The notes beneath the pieces are model-generated. The model did no database searches. It was not told where the DNA came from and saw only the letters and a list, made by a program, of their open reading frames with translations. A DNA stretch of 64,000 nt from an uncultured Mucispirillum sp. (GTDB taxonomy: Bacteria > Chrysiogenota > Deferribacteres > Deferribacterales > Mucispirillaceae): positions 124,001 to 188,000 of the forward strand of contig CALUWN010000001.1 in NCBI GenBank assembly GCA_944324495.1, read 5' to 3'. Below are positions 28,554-37,480 of the stretch, in pieces (the stretch's first letter is position 1; each line of letters starts with the position of its first letter). The translations under genes and the position numbers were made by a program.

Positions 28554-30179
28554 ATGGCAAAGTACATATTTGTAACGGGTGGAGTTTTATCGTCATTAGG
28601 TAAGGGGATAACAGCAGCATCCCTTGGTGCATTAATGGAATCACGTGGTTACAAAGTAGCATTAAGGAAATTTGACCCTTATTTAAACTATGGCCCGGGA
28701 ACTATGAGCCCATTACAGCATGGTGAAATATTTGTAACAGCAGACGGCTGCGAAGGTGACTTAGATTTAGGGCATTATGAAAGGTTTACTACAACTAATA
28801 CAGATGAATTTTCTGATATTACTTCTGGTAAAATATATTACACTGTTATTGAAAGAGAACGCAGAGGTGAATATTTAGGAGCTACTGTTCAAGTTATTCC
28901 TCATATTACTGATGAGATAAAAAGGTGTATTACAGCAGGTGCAGAAGATTATGATATAGTGATTACTGAAATTGGTGGCACTGTAGGTGATATTGAAGGC
29001 CTGCCGTTTTTAGAAGCTATTAGGCAGATGAAGTTTGATAGTGATGAAGATGATGTATTATTTTTACACGTTACATTAGTACCATATATTAAAAGTGCAG
29101 GTGAGCTTAAAACTAAACCAACTCAGCACTCTGTAAGGCAGCTGCAGGAGATTGGCATAAGCCCTGATATTTTAGTATGCAGAAGTGAATACCCATTAAG
29201 CGAAGGTGTTAGAAATAAGCTTGCATTATTTTGTAATGTAGAAAAATCATCAGTTATTAACTGTATGGATGCAGCTACGATATACCAAGTACCACTTGTT
29301 TTAAATGAAGAAGGCCTTGACAGTGAAGTTATTAAAAAACTTCATTTAGAAGAAAGAGAGTACGATTTATCATTATGGCAGGATATTGTAAGAAGGATTA
29401 AACAACCAAAAGACACTGTAACTATTGCTGTTGTTGGTAAATATTTAGAAACTAAAGATGCTTATTTAAGTTTAACAGAAGCCCTTCTTCATGGTGCAGT
29501 TGCAAATTATTTAAAAGCAGAAATAAAATGGGTAGATGCTGAACTTTTAGAAAACAGAATGGCTAACGAATACCTTAATAATGTAGACGGTATTTTAATA
29601 CCTGCTGGCTTTGGTGAGCGTGGTATGGAAGGTAAAATCTCTGCTGTTAATTTTGCTAGAACGAAAGATATACCGTTTTTTGGTATTTCTATGGGTTTAC
29701 AGGCTGCTGTTATTGAATATGCACGCAGTGTATTAAAACTGGAAGATGCAAAAAGTGCAGAGATGTCTAAACCTGCAGGCAGTAATAATTTAGTTATAGA
29801 TTATAAACATGATGAGCATTATAATGAAGAAATGGGTGCATCTATGCGTCTTGGCTCTTATGTTACTACATTATTAGATGGCAGTTTAGTTAAAGAAATA
29901 TATAATACTGATACTGTAACAGAAAGGCACAGGCACAGGCTTGAAATAAATGACAGTTACAGGCAGATGCTTGAAAATTCAGGTATGGTAATATCTGGCA
30001 ATAATGATGAAAGTGGGTTTGCAGATGTTATAGAGCTTCATTCTCACAGGTGGTTTATAGCTACTCAGTTTTGCCCTGAGTTTCAATCTAAACCATTTAA
30101 TCCTCACCCATTATTTAATGCATTTATTCAAGCAGCTTATAAATTTAAGCAGGATAGAAACGGTAAAGAACAAGAATAA
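28554..30179 (+). CDS. pyrG: CTP synthase with inactivated glutaminase site
   Basis: The 541-residue protein aligns over its full length with PyrG: an N-terminal synthetase domain (VTGGVLSSLGKG, GDLDLGHYERF with the Mg-binding Asps, EIGGTVGDIEGLPFLEAIRQ) and a C-terminal class I glutamine amidotransferase domain. In that domain the nucleophile elbow, normally GICLGMQ, reads GISMGLQ, with Ser at 379 where E. coli has the catalytic Cys379. The catalytic His, normally QFHPEF, reads QFCPEF (Cys507); Glu509 is kept. The PGGFG oxyanion loop reads PAGFGERG. The synthetase site looks intact, so the enzyme may aminate UTP with free ammonia. It lies between kdsB (1-base gap) and kdsD. Confidence 0.93.
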   Translation: MAKYIFVTGGVLSSLGKGITAASLGALMESRGYKVALRKFDPYLNYGPGTMSPLQHGEIFVTADGCEGDLDLGHYERFTTTNTDEFSDITSGKIYYTVIERERRGEYLGATVQVIPHITDEIKRCITAGAEDYDIVITEIGGTVGDIEGLPFLEAIRQMKFDSDEDDVLFLHVTLVPYIKSAGELKTKPTQHSVRQLQEIGISPDILVCRSEYPLSEGVRNKLALFCNVEKSSVINCMDAATIYQVPLVLNEEGLDSEVIKKLHLEEREYDLSLWQDIVRRIKQPKDTVTIAVVGKYLETKDAYLSLTEALLHGAVANYLKAEIKWVDAELLENRMANEYLNNVDGILIPAGFGERGMEGKISAVNFARTKDIPFFGISMGLQAAVIEYARSVLKLEDAKSAEMSKPAGSNNLVIDYKHDEHYNEEMGASMRLGSYVTTLLDGSLVKEIYNTDTVTERHRHRLEINDSYRQMLENSGMVISGNNDESGFADVIELHSHRWFIATQFCPEFQSKPFNPHPLFNAFIQAAYKFKQDRNGKEQE

Positions 30180-30181
30180 TT

Positions 30182-31165
30182 ATGGAAAATAATATGGATA
30201 AAGAACTTATAATTAAAAATGGCAGGCAGACTTTTGAAATAGAAATAGAGGCTATGAAAAGAGCTATGAACAGCCTTGATGACAGCTTTGCAAAAGCAGT
30301 TGAAATAATTCTTGGCTGTAAAGGCAGAGTTGTAGTTATTGGTATGGGTAAGTCTGGTTTAATAGGTAAAAAGATAGCAGCAACCCTTGCAAGTACAGGA
30401 ACACCTGCATTTTTTATGCACCCAGCAGAAGGTATGCATGGTGATTTAGGTATGCTTGTTAAAGGTGATGTGGTTATTGGCATTTCAAACAGTGGTGAAA
30501 CTGAAGAAATGAAAGTATTACTGCCATTAATTAAAAGATTAGGTTCTAAATTAATTGCAATAGTTGGGAAAAAGGATTCTACTTTAGGCAGAGAATCAGA
30601 CTGCATATTAGATGCTTCAATAGAAAAAGAAGCCTGCCCTTTAAATTTAGCGCCTACTGCAAGTACCACAGTTGCTTTAGCATTAGGGGATGCTTTAGCA
30701 GTTGCTTTAGTAGAATGCAGGGGCTTTAAGGCAGAAGATTTTGCAATGTTTCACCCATCTGGTTCTTTAGGTAAAAGACTGCTTACTACTGTAGATGATT
30801 TAATGCATAAAGGTAATGAAGTACCAAAAGTATATGAAAGTGATACAGTAGAAAAAGCTGTGCAGGAAATAAATGAAAAAAGATTTGGCTGTACTGCTGT
30901 AATGAATGATAAAAATGAGCTTACAGGTATTATCACAGACGGTGATTTAAGGCGTGCCTTAACAAAATATAATACGGTACAAAATTTAAAAGTATCAGAT
31001 ATTATGACTCATAACCCTAAAATGATTAAAAAGCATGAGTTGGCAGCAAAAGCTTTGCATATTATGGAAGAATATAAAATATCTTCACTCTTTATAATAG
31101 ATAATAATAAAACTCCAGAAGGTATATTACACTTTCAGGATTTATTAAAGTACGGTTTAGTATAG
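30182..31165 (+). CDS. kdsD: D-arabinose-5-phosphate isomerase (KdsD/KpsF)
   Basis: The 327-residue protein has an N-terminal SIS sugar-isomerase domain (VVVIGMGKSGLIGKKIAATLASTG, GISNSGETEEM, and the HPSGSLGKRL segment) and two C-terminal CBS domains (about 200-320). This is the standard KdsD/KpsF layout. It converts ribulose-5-phosphate to arabinose-5-phosphate for Kdo synthesis. The start follows pyrG by 2 bases; a second in-frame ATG 12 bases later is also possible. The next Kdo enzymes, KdsA and KdsC, are not in this cluster. Confidence 0.94.
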   Translation: MENNMDKELIIKNGRQTFEIEIEAMKRAMNSLDDSFAKAVEIILGCKGRVVVIGMGKSGLIGKKIAATLASTGTPAFFMHPAEGMHGDLGMLVKGDVVIGISNSGETEEMKVLLPLIKRLGSKLIAIVGKKDSTLGRESDCILDASIEKEACPLNLAPTASTTVALALGDALAVALVECRGFKAEDFAMFHPSGSLGKRLLTTVDDLMHKGNEVPKVYESDTVEKAVQEINEKRFGCTAVMNDKNELTGIITDGDLRRALTKYNTVQNLKVSDIMTHNPKMIKKHELAAKALHIMEEYKISSLFIIDNNKTPEGILHFQDLLKYGLV

Positions 31166-31168
31166 CTT

Positions 31169-31738
31169 ATGTTAAGCGTTGCAGGTAAAAAGAGAATCAT
31201 AAATATTTTTGTTGGTTTATCTATATTAATATTTGCAATTGCTGTTATTACTATTATTTTACGCACTGAAGATAATATGGTTCCCTATAAATCAGAACTT
31301 TTAGAAAATATTGTTACATTAAAAGATGTTGATTTATTATATATTGTTGATAACAATACTTACGTATCCTTAAAATCAAAAACTGGCAGTGCTAATATTG
31401 TTAACTATAATTTTAATCTGCAAAATTTGAATATTAATTATAAAAGCTCTGATTATTCCATTAATGCCTTTGCAGAAAGAGGTAATTATATATCTCAGCG
31501 TTTTGTAAAAGCTTATGATAATATTACAGGGTATATGGATAATATGACATTTAAAACAGGTGCTGATGGTATTTTTGAGTATGATTATAAAAGTGGTAAG
31601 GGAAATATTTTTAATAATATTACTGTAATGCAGGGAGCAAATTCAATATCCTCTGATGAGGCTTCTTTTGATGTAAATAATAACTATATTTTTTTTAAAG
31701 ATAATGTTACAGTATATTATGTACCAGAGGAAAAATAA
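31169..31738 (+). CDS. lptC: LPS export protein LptC
   Basis: The 189-residue protein has a single N-terminal membrane helix (about residues 12-33) followed by a periplasmic beta-rich domain of the LptC/OstA-like type. YSINAFAERGNY and FKDNVTVYYVPEE near the ends fit a beta-jellyroll. It would link the inner-membrane LptBFG exporter to periplasmic LptA. Sequence signatures in LptC are weak, so the call rests on topology, size and its position between kdsD and lptA-lptB. Confidence 0.82.
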   Translation: MLSVAGKKRIINIFVGLSILIFAIAVITIILRTEDNMVPYKSELLENIVTLKDVDLLYIVDNNTYVSLKSKTGSANIVNYNFNLQNLNINYKSSDYSINAFAERGNYISQRFVKAYDNITGYMDNMTFKTGADGIFEYDYKSGKGNIFNNITVMQGANSISSDEASFDVNNNYIFFKDNVTVYYVPEEK

Positions 31739-31753
31739 AGGAATTGATGTATT

Positions 31754-32242
31754 ATGATATATAACAAACATAAACTTTTAATACTTCTTATTATTTTGGT
31801 ATTTGCTCCGCTGCTGACAGGAGCTAAAAAAGATGCTGCTAATGCACCTGTAAAAGTGCAGGCAGATGAAATGCGTTATTATGGTACAGAGCGTAAATCA
31901 ACTTTCCATGGTAATGTGGTTGCTGTTAGTGATAATTATACATTAACTGCTGATGATGTAACTGTTTTTCTTGATAAAGCCAATGAAATCTCAAAAATTA
32001 AATGCGTTGGTAATGTGAACTTCAGAAGTGATGATATTATATCTATTTCTAAACAGGCAGATTTGGACCAGAAGAAAAAAGTAGCTGTTATTACTGGTAA
32101 TGTAAAAGTATGGCAGGGCGAAAATTATCTTGAAGGTGAAAAAGTTTTTATATACTATGAAGAAGAGCGTATTATTGTAGATAAAGGTACAAATAAAAGA
32201 GTAACTATAATTTTTAAACCAACGGATGAGGGGAAAAAATAG
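31754..32242 (+). CDS. lptA: LPS periplasmic bridge protein LptA
   Basis: The 162-residue protein has a signal peptide (hydrophobic residues 8-20, cleavage near LLTGA-KK) and an OstA/LptA domain. [33 protein letters not shown] and [21 protein letters not shown] show the repeating jellyroll strands that carry LPS across the periplasm. The final A-G of its stop codon is shared with the GTG start of lptB. Neighbours lptC and lptB confirm the role. Confidence 0.9.
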   Translation: MIYNKHKLLILLIILVFAPLLTGAKKDAANAPVKVQADEMRYYGTERKSTFHGNVVAVSDNYTLTADDVTVFLDKANEISKIKCVGNVNFRSDDIISISKQADLDQKKKVAVITGNVKVWQGENYLEGEKVFIYYEEERIIVDKGTNKRVTIIFKPTDEGKK

Positions 32243-32961
32243 TGGCTTTAGAAGTTTTAGATTTAAAAAAATCATTTAAGAAAAGGACAGTTGTTAATGG
32301 TGTTTCTTTAAATGTTTCTAAAGGGGAAATAGTTGGTCTTTTAGGCCCTAATGGTGCTGGTAAAAGTACATCATTTTATATGATAGTAGGGCTTTTAAAA
32401 CCTGAAAATGGTAAAATATTACTTGACGGGGAAGATATTACTAAAATGCCTATGCATAAAAGATGTAAAGCAGGTATCGGCTATCTTCCACAGGAAGCAT
32501 CTGTTTTTAGGAAAATGACTGTGTATGATAATATTATGTCAGCATTGGAATTTACTTTTGATGATGATAAAATACGAAAAGAAAGAGCACAGGTATTAAT
32601 TGATGAGTTTCATTTAAACCATGTTGCAAAAAGCTATGGTTACGCACTTTCTGGTGGGGAGAGAAGAAGGGTGGAAATAGCAAGATGCTTAGCTACTGAG
32701 CCAGATTTTATTCTTCTTGATGAGCCATTTGCAGGTATTGACCCTATCTCTGTTGCAGATATTCAGGAAATGGTACACTCTTTGAAAGACAGAGGAATTG
32801 GGGTATTAATTACAGACCACAATGTGCGTGATACTTTAAAAATTACAGATAGAGGATATATTATTACAGAAGGCAGAGTGTTAACTCAAGGCTCGCCAGA
32901 AGAAATACTTGCTAATAAAGATGTTAGAGAAAAATATTTAGGAAAAGGGTTTTCTATTTAA
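32242..32961 (+). CDS. lptB: LPS export ABC transporter ATPase LptB
   Basis: The 239-residue ABC ATPase has Walker [10 protein letters not shown] at 35-43, the LptB-specific [15 protein letters not shown] segment, signature [13 protein letters not shown], Walker [14 protein letters not shown] and [10 protein letters not shown] with the switch His. It powers LPS extraction from the inner membrane with LptF/LptG, which are not in the window. GTG start at 32242 overlaps the lptA stop by one base; the lptB stop overlaps rpoN by one base. Confidence 0.96.
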   Translation: MALEVLDLKKSFKKRTVVNGVSLNVSKGEIVGLLGPNGAGKSTSFYMIVGLLKPENGKILLDGEDITKMPMHKRCKAGIGYLPQEASVFRKMTVYDNIMSALEFTFDDDKIRKERAQVLIDEFHLNHVAKSYGYALSGGERRRVEIARCLATEPDFILLDEPFAGIDPISVADIQEMVHSLKDRGIGVLITDHNVRDTLKITDRGYIITEGRVLTQGSPEEILANKDVREKYLGKGFSI

Positions 32962-34448
32962 TGAATAACATTAACCAAAATTTAGACATTAAAACATCGC
33001 TGCAGACAACCGTATTCATTACTCCACAAATGAAACAGTCCCTTGCTATTTTGCAGATGCCTATTTTGGAGCTGGAGCAGGAAATCTCTGCTATTTTAGA
33101 AGAAAACCCAGTGTTAGAAGTTGCAGAAGATGGTGGAGATGAATTTAATGATATTGAAGATTATGACGATATAGATAACTATGAAAGCAATACTCAAGAT
33201 GATGAAGTTATAGAGAAAACTTCCGATGATGATAACCTAAATAACCTTGTTGAAAAAGTAACAGGTGATGACTGGGATGAATATATAGGTTATGAAAAAT
33301 TAGACGATATAAGCTATAAATCAAATAATGATGAAAATAATTTTGATTTAGAGCAGGTAATAGGTGCAAAAGAGTCGTTATATGAACATTTAATGTATCA
33401 GCTAAATATAGTAGTAACTGATGAAACAAAATGGAAAATAGGCGAATATATAATAGGCAACCTTTCAGAAGATGGTTATTTTCGTGTAGATTTTTCCCAA
33501 GCCTGTGAAGAATTAAATGTTAGCATGGAGCTTTTTGAAGAGGTGTTATCTATTATAAAAACATTTACACCATCAGGGATTGCTTCATCAACTTTACAGG
33601 AATGTATTATCACTCAAATAAAAGATATGAAATGTGATGATGTATATGTTGAGTTTGCCAGTGAGTTACTAAGAGATTATTCTACAGAACTTGCAGCTTT
33701 TAAATATGATGATATACTAAAAGGAATGAGTATAGAGCGTGATACTTTTGATTATCTGCTCTCATTAATAAAAAAGACGGACCCTCGTCCCGGGCTTAAT
33801 TTTACAGGGGGCGATACAAAATTTGTTACACCAGATGTTTTTATAGTGCCAAATGAAGAAAATTTTGATATAATAGTAAATGATAAAGGCATTCCTAATA
33901 TTCGCCTTAATAATTACTATATAAAAATGCTTCAAGGAACTAATTTAGACAGTGAAGCGAAAAGTTATATTAAAGATAAAGTAAAAAATGCAGTATGGGT
34001 GATTGAAAGTTTACAAAAACGCCAAAAAGCTATATATAAAGTAGTAAAAGCAATAGCAGATTATCAAGGTGATTTTCTACAAAATGGTATTACAAGTTTA
34101 AAACCTTTGAAATTAAAAGATATTGCCGAAGTTACAGGGCTGCACGAATCAACAGTCAGCAGGGTTACTTCTGGCAAATATGCTATGACAAAACATGGCT
34201 TAATAGAATTGAAATCATTTTTCTCTAAAAGCTTGGAAAGTGAAAGCGGTGATATGTCAATTGGAGTTATTAAACAAAAAATCAAAGAGTTAATTGATAA
34301 TGAGGACAAAGAAACTTGCTTATCTGACCAGCGTATAGTAGAGATAATGGAAGAAAAAGGAATAAAAATTGCTAGGCGAACTGTTGCTAAGTATAGAGAT
34401 GAAATGAATATACCAACAATGTCGCAAAGAAGAAGGCTAAGGAGGTAA
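32961..34448 (+). CDS. rpoN: RNA polymerase sigma-54 factor RpoN
   Basis: The 495-residue sigma-54 has the Gln/Leu-rich activator-interacting region I (FITPQMKQSLAILQMPILEL) and a long acidic region II (about 55-125). The core-binding domain follows, then the helix-turn-helix LHESTVSRVTSGKYAMTKHG near 395-415 and the C-terminal RpoN box ARRTVAKYRDEMNIPTMSQRRR, read here in part as ARRTVAKYR. It needs enhancer-binding ATPases, none of which is seen here. The order lptB-rpoN-hpf-rapZ is conserved in many Gram-negatives. Confidence 0.96.
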   Translation: MNNINQNLDIKTSLQTTVFITPQMKQSLAILQMPILELEQEISAILEENPVLEVAEDGGDEFNDIEDYDDIDNYESNTQDDEVIEKTSDDDNLNNLVEKVTGDDWDEYIGYEKLDDISYKSNNDENNFDLEQVIGAKESLYEHLMYQLNIVVTDETKWKIGEYIIGNLSEDGYFRVDFSQACEELNVSMELFEEVLSIIKTFTPSGIASSTLQECIITQIKDMKCDDVYVEFASELLRDYSTELAAFKYDDILKGMSIERDTFDYLLSLIKKTDPRPGLNFTGGDTKFVTPDVFIVPNEENFDIIVNDKGIPNIRLNNYYIKMLQGTNLDSEAKSYIKDKVKNAVWVIESLQKRQKAIYKVVKAIADYQGDFLQNGITSLKPLKLKDIAEVTGLHESTVSRVTSGKYAMTKHGLIELKSFFSKSLESESGDMSIGVIKQKIKELIDNEDKETCLSDQRIVEIMEEKGIKIARRTVAKYRDEMNIPTMSQRRRLRR

Positions 34449-34452
34449 TATT

Positions 34453-34992
34453 ATGAATATTACAGTGAACGCAAAACACACAACATTAACAGATGCTATT
34501 AAGGATTATTCTGAGAAAAAAATCCAAAAAATAGCTAAATATTTTGACGATAATATGGATGTGCATGTTAATTTAAATGTGGAAAAAAATATGCATATTG
34601 CAGAAATATTTGTTAATGTAAAAGGTATGTTTTTAAAAGGTATAGAAAAATCAGAAGATATGTATGCTTCCATAGATATGGCTATGGATAAAATTGAAAG
34701 GCAGGTAGTTAAATACAAAGAAAAACTCCAAAGCAGAAAAAATGCTGAAAATAGAGCATCTATGGAAGATTTAAAACTTAATGTTTATGACTACAACGAA
34801 GAAAGTGCTATTGACGAACCAAAAATAGTTATCACAAAAAGTCTGCCTGCAAAACCTATGGATATTGAAGAAGCTATTATGCAAATGGACTTAATGAATA
34901 AAAACTTTTTCGTATTTCGTAATGCAGAAAACTCAGAAATTAATGTTGTATATAAAAGAGATGACGGCAAAGTAGGTTTAATAGAATCATAA
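34453..34992 (+). CDS. hpf: Ribosome hibernation-promoting factor, long form
   Basis: The 179-residue protein has an N-terminal YfiA/HPF domain (MNITVNAKHTTLTDAIKDY and the Lys-rich second helix). After a linker near residues 95-115 comes the C-terminal dimerisation domain (IVITKSLPAKPMDIEEAIMQM, FFVFRNAENSEINVVYKRDDGK). This is the long HPF type that forms 100S ribosome dimers alone. An AAGGAGG site inside the end of rpoN precedes it. A 14-bp hairpin follows its stop codon. Confidence 0.93.
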   Translation: MNITVNAKHTTLTDAIKDYSEKKIQKIAKYFDDNMDVHVNLNVEKNMHIAEIFVNVKGMFLKGIEKSEDMYASIDMAMDKIERQVVKYKEKLQSRKNAENRASMEDLKLNVYDYNEESAIDEPKIVITKSLPAKPMDIEEAIMQMDLMNKNFFVFRNAENSEINVVYKRDDGKVGLIES

Positions 34993-34998
34993 TGTATT

Positions 34999-35030
34999 GA
35001 TACCTGCTCTTTTTATAAGGGGCAGGTATC
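34999..35030 (+). other. Perfect 14-bp RNA hairpin between hpf and rapZ, without a T tract
   Basis: GATACCTGC (34999-35007) pairs with GCAGGTATC (35022-35030). The pairing continues inward, with two G-U pairs, to a 4-base TTAT loop (35013-35016), giving 14 pairs in all. It is followed by TTAAAAGGAAAAG, not a T run, so it is not a standard intrinsic terminator. It may be an mRNA-processing or stabilising structure, or an attenuator upstream of rapZ. Confidence 0.65.
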
Positions 35031-35046
35031 TTAAAAGGAAAAGTTT

Positions 35047-35895
35047 ATGAACAACCTTTCTATTGTAATCATAACAGGGCTTTCTGGAGCAGGAAAGTCA
35101 CACGCTGCAAAAGTATTCGAAGATTTAGGCTATTACACAATAGATAATATGCCACTGCCCATTTTAGATAAAGTTATTGAGCTTTTTTATAATATAGATA
35201 ACGGTATAACAAAAGTAGCATTTGTTATAGATGCCAGAGCAAAAGATATTAATCTTGTTTTTCAATTTATTAAACTGCTGCGTGAAAAATATAATGCAAC
35301 ATCTATCTTTATGGATGCTTCATTTGAAACTCTTGTAAAAAGATATAAAGAAACAAGAAGAAAACATCCATTAGGCAGTGACCTTCAGGAATCTATTAAA
35401 AAAGAAATATCTTTAATGGAAAATGTAAAAGGTATTTCAGATATTGTATTAAATACCGATAATAAAAATATACATGATTTAACAAGAGAAATTGTAGATA
35501 TTTTTAATCATCATAAAAATGATTTTACTCTTACTCTGCAATCATTTGGGTTTAAGAATGGACTTCCTCATGATGCTGATATGGTAATGGATGTACGTTT
35601 TATGCGTAACCCTCATTTTGATGATGGTTTAAGAACTATGACAGGTCTTAATGAAGAAGTACAAAACTATGTTAAAGCAGATGAAAATTATGATAAATTT
35701 ATAACTCAATTAAAAGAAATGGTTTTATTTTTACTGCCCCAGTATATACGCGAAGGGAAAAAATATTTTAATATCTCTATTGGATGCACGGGTGGAAAGC
35801 ATCGTTCTGTTACTATTGTTGAAGATTTGGCAAATATATTAACAGAATCTGGCATTAAAGACATTATTAAAAAACACAGGGATATAGATAAATAA
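35047..35895 (+). CDS. rapZ: RapZ/YvcJ-family nucleotide-binding RNase adapter
   Basis: The 282-residue protein has Walker A GLSGAGKS at residues 11-18 and FEDLGYYTIDNMPLPIL. The Walker B-like VAFVIDARAKDI follows, then the RapZ C-terminal domain ending in FNISIGCTGGKHRSVTIVEDLA. In E. coli RapZ senses glucosamine-6-phosphate and directs RNase E on GlmZ RNA; in Bacillus YvcJ is a GTPase linked to competence. Its target here is unknown; the genome may use RNase Y, also in this window. It precedes the PTS operon and follows the hpf hairpin. No hprK is present beside it. Confidence 0.92.
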   Translation: MNNLSIVIITGLSGAGKSHAAKVFEDLGYYTIDNMPLPILDKVIELFYNIDNGITKVAFVIDARAKDINLVFQFIKLLREKYNATSIFMDASFETLVKRYKETRRKHPLGSDLQESIKKEISLMENVKGISDIVLNTDNKNIHDLTREIVDIFNHHKNDFTLTLQSFGFKNGLPHDADMVMDVRFMRNPHFDDGLRTMTGLNEEVQNYVKADENYDKFITQLKEMVLFLLPQYIREGKKYFNISIGCTGGKHRSVTIVEDLANILTESGIKDIIKKHRDIDK

Positions 35896-35916
35896 ATTTT
35901 AAAAGGATAAAAAGCG

Positions 35917-36318
35917 ATGGTTATAGTGATACTAACTCATGGTATGTTTGGCGAAGAACTGCTTCGTTCTGCTGAAATGATAATAGGAAGGCAGGATAAA
36001 GTGGAAGTTATTTCTATAAGCAGTGGTGCATTAATGGATGATGTTTCATTAAAAATGGAAGAAATATTATCTAAATATAAAAATGAAAGCTGTCTATTAT
36101 TTACAGATATGTTTGGTGGAAGCCCATCAAATATTTCTATGGCATATCTAAATCAAGATAGTGTAGAAGTTGTTTCTGGAGTTAACCTTCCAATGCTTAT
36201 AAAAGCCTGTACTATGCGTATGGACAGCCAAAATAGTTTATCTAAAATAGCAAGAGAATCATCAGAAGCAGGAATTGCAAGTATTAAAGTTGCAGGAGAA
36301 TTACTTAATAAAAAATGA
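35917..36318 (+). CDS. PTS Man-family EIIA component
   Basis: The 133-residue protein is a single EIIA-Man domain. It opens with VIVILTHGMFGEELLRSAEMI, where His8 is the phosphorylation site, and has the family LLFTDMFGGSPSNISM loop near residues 64-79. It would accept phosphate from HPr and pass it to the separate EIIB encoded next, with which it overlaps by ATGA. The sugar substrate cannot be predicted. Confidence 0.92.
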   Translation: MVIVILTHGMFGEELLRSAEMIIGRQDKVEVISISSGALMDDVSLKMEEILSKYKNESCLLFTDMFGGSPSNISMAYLNQDSVEVVSGVNLPMLIKACTMRMDSQNSLSKIARESSEAGIASIKVAGELLNKK

Positions 36319-36791
36319 AGTATATTATATACAGAGTAGATGATAGGTTTATTCATGGTCAAGTATTAGAAGGTTGGGTAAACTATCTTAAAATATCAAA
36401 TGTGATAATTGTAAATGATTTGCTGGCAGAAGACAGTATTCGTGCGTCTATTTATGCAAGCACATTACCTGCCAGTACTAAATTTTCTGTATATTCTATA
36501 AAAGATTTTTGTGCTAAAAAACCATATACCAAATTTAAGAAAAAATATACTTTAGTTATTGTTGGTTCAATTGAAGACCTGTTAAAACTTGGAGAAACTT
36601 TTTCTAATAACATATATTTTAATATAGGCTGCGTAACTAATTGTTCGCAAGAAGTCTGTATTAATGACAGCGTGTTTTTATCCCTTAGTGATTTCCATAA
36701 GGTGCAGGAGCTTTCTCAGTCCTATGATATATATTTCCATAAAGTCCCGTGGGAAAAGCCTGTAATATTTTCTAACCATAATAGAGCTTAG
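36315..36791 (+). CDS. PTS Man-family EIIB component
   Basis: The 158-residue protein is an EIIB of the mannose/fructose/sorbose class. YRVDDRFIHGQVLEGWV at residues 6-22 contains the phosphoryl-accepting His14, and IIVNDLLAEDSIR follows. It carries phosphate from EIIA to the incoming sugar at the EIIC/EIID channel. It overlaps EIIA by 4 bases and is 8 bases before EIIC. Confidence 0.92.
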   Translation: MKYIIYRVDDRFIHGQVLEGWVNYLKISNVIIVNDLLAEDSIRASIYASTLPASTKFSVYSIKDFCAKKPYTKFKKKYTLVIVGSIEDLLKLGETFSNNIYFNIGCVTNCSQEVCINDSVFLSLSDFHKVQELSQSYDIYFHKVPWEKPVIFSNHNRA

Positions 36792-36799
36792 GGTGTGAT

Positions 36800-37480
36800 A
36801 TGGAAGAAATAACCCTTTCTCAAATCATATTTTTATTTTTCTTTTCTGGTTTTATTTCTATTGACAGGCTTGCAGGTCTAAATATTATGCTTTCTCGTCC
36901 TATTGTTGTTTCTGGAATAATTGGGATTGTTTTCAGCGATATATATGCAGCATTAATGATAGGTTTAATTTTTGAATTTATTGGTATGCTTGAAGTGCCA
37001 GTTGGTACAACTATTACCCATGATGATACTTTTGGTGGGTATGCTTCATCACTTGCAATGGTGTTAGGAATAGTCAGCCCTGATGCTATTAATATATTAG
37101 CAGCAATACTTATTACATCTCTTTTAATGTACCCTGTTACATATTCTGATAAAGCTTTTAGAAATATTAACCGTTATTTAGTAAATAAAAGCATTATAAA
37201 AAATACATATAACAATGAAAATAAGCTCATTGGTTTGGGTGTTGTATTAGCATTTTTACGTGGTGTAATAATTTATAATATTGGTTTTTTTATAATATTT
37301 TTGTTTATGAAATATTTTAAATTAATTAAATTAGATATTACCAACTTGTACGACCCAGTGTTGGCGTTAACATTGATTGCTACATTTATGGGTGGTTATC
37401 TTTTACGTTTTCTTACAATTAACAGGCTTCATAAAATTATTTTATTAGGTTTGGGGCTTTTAATAGGGTGGTTTATATAA
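36800..37480 (+). CDS. PTS Man-family EIIC membrane component
   Basis: The 226-residue, very hydrophobic protein has six or more predicted membrane segments and the EIIC-Man-like features DRLAGLNIMLSRPIVVSGIIG near residues 23-43 (quoted in part) and EVPVGTTITHDDTFGGYAS in a loop. It forms the sugar channel with EIID. It is somewhat shorter than E. coli ManY (about 266 residues). Its TAA overlaps the EIID ATG by one base. Confidence 0.82.
   Translation: MEEITLSQIIFLFFFSGFISIDRLAGLNIMLSRPIVVSGIIGIVFSDIYAALMIGLIFEFIGMLEVPVGTTITHDDTFGGYASSLAMVLGIVSPDAINILAAILITSLLMYPVTYSDKAFRNINRYLVNKSIIKNTYNNENKLIGLGVVLAFLRGVIIYNIGFFIIFLFMKYFKLIKLDITNLYDPVLALTLIATFMGGYLLRFLTINRLHKIILLGLGLLIGWFI

Noticed and set aside
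29670-30090. Possible frameshift explaining the odd PyrG active site
   Set aside because: The reading frame is continuous, flanking family motifs (PAGFGERGMEGK before, ERHRHR and FNPHPLF after) stay in register, and both altered codons are single-residue replacements.
30145-30669. 174-codon minus-strand open frame over the pyrG-kdsD junction
   Set aside because: It overlaps two certain genes and has no family resemblance; judged a shadow.
36800-37480. Truncated EIIC pseudogene
   Set aside because: It is shorter than E. coli ManY, but start, stop and operon spacing are normal and conserved segments are present, so it is treated as intact.
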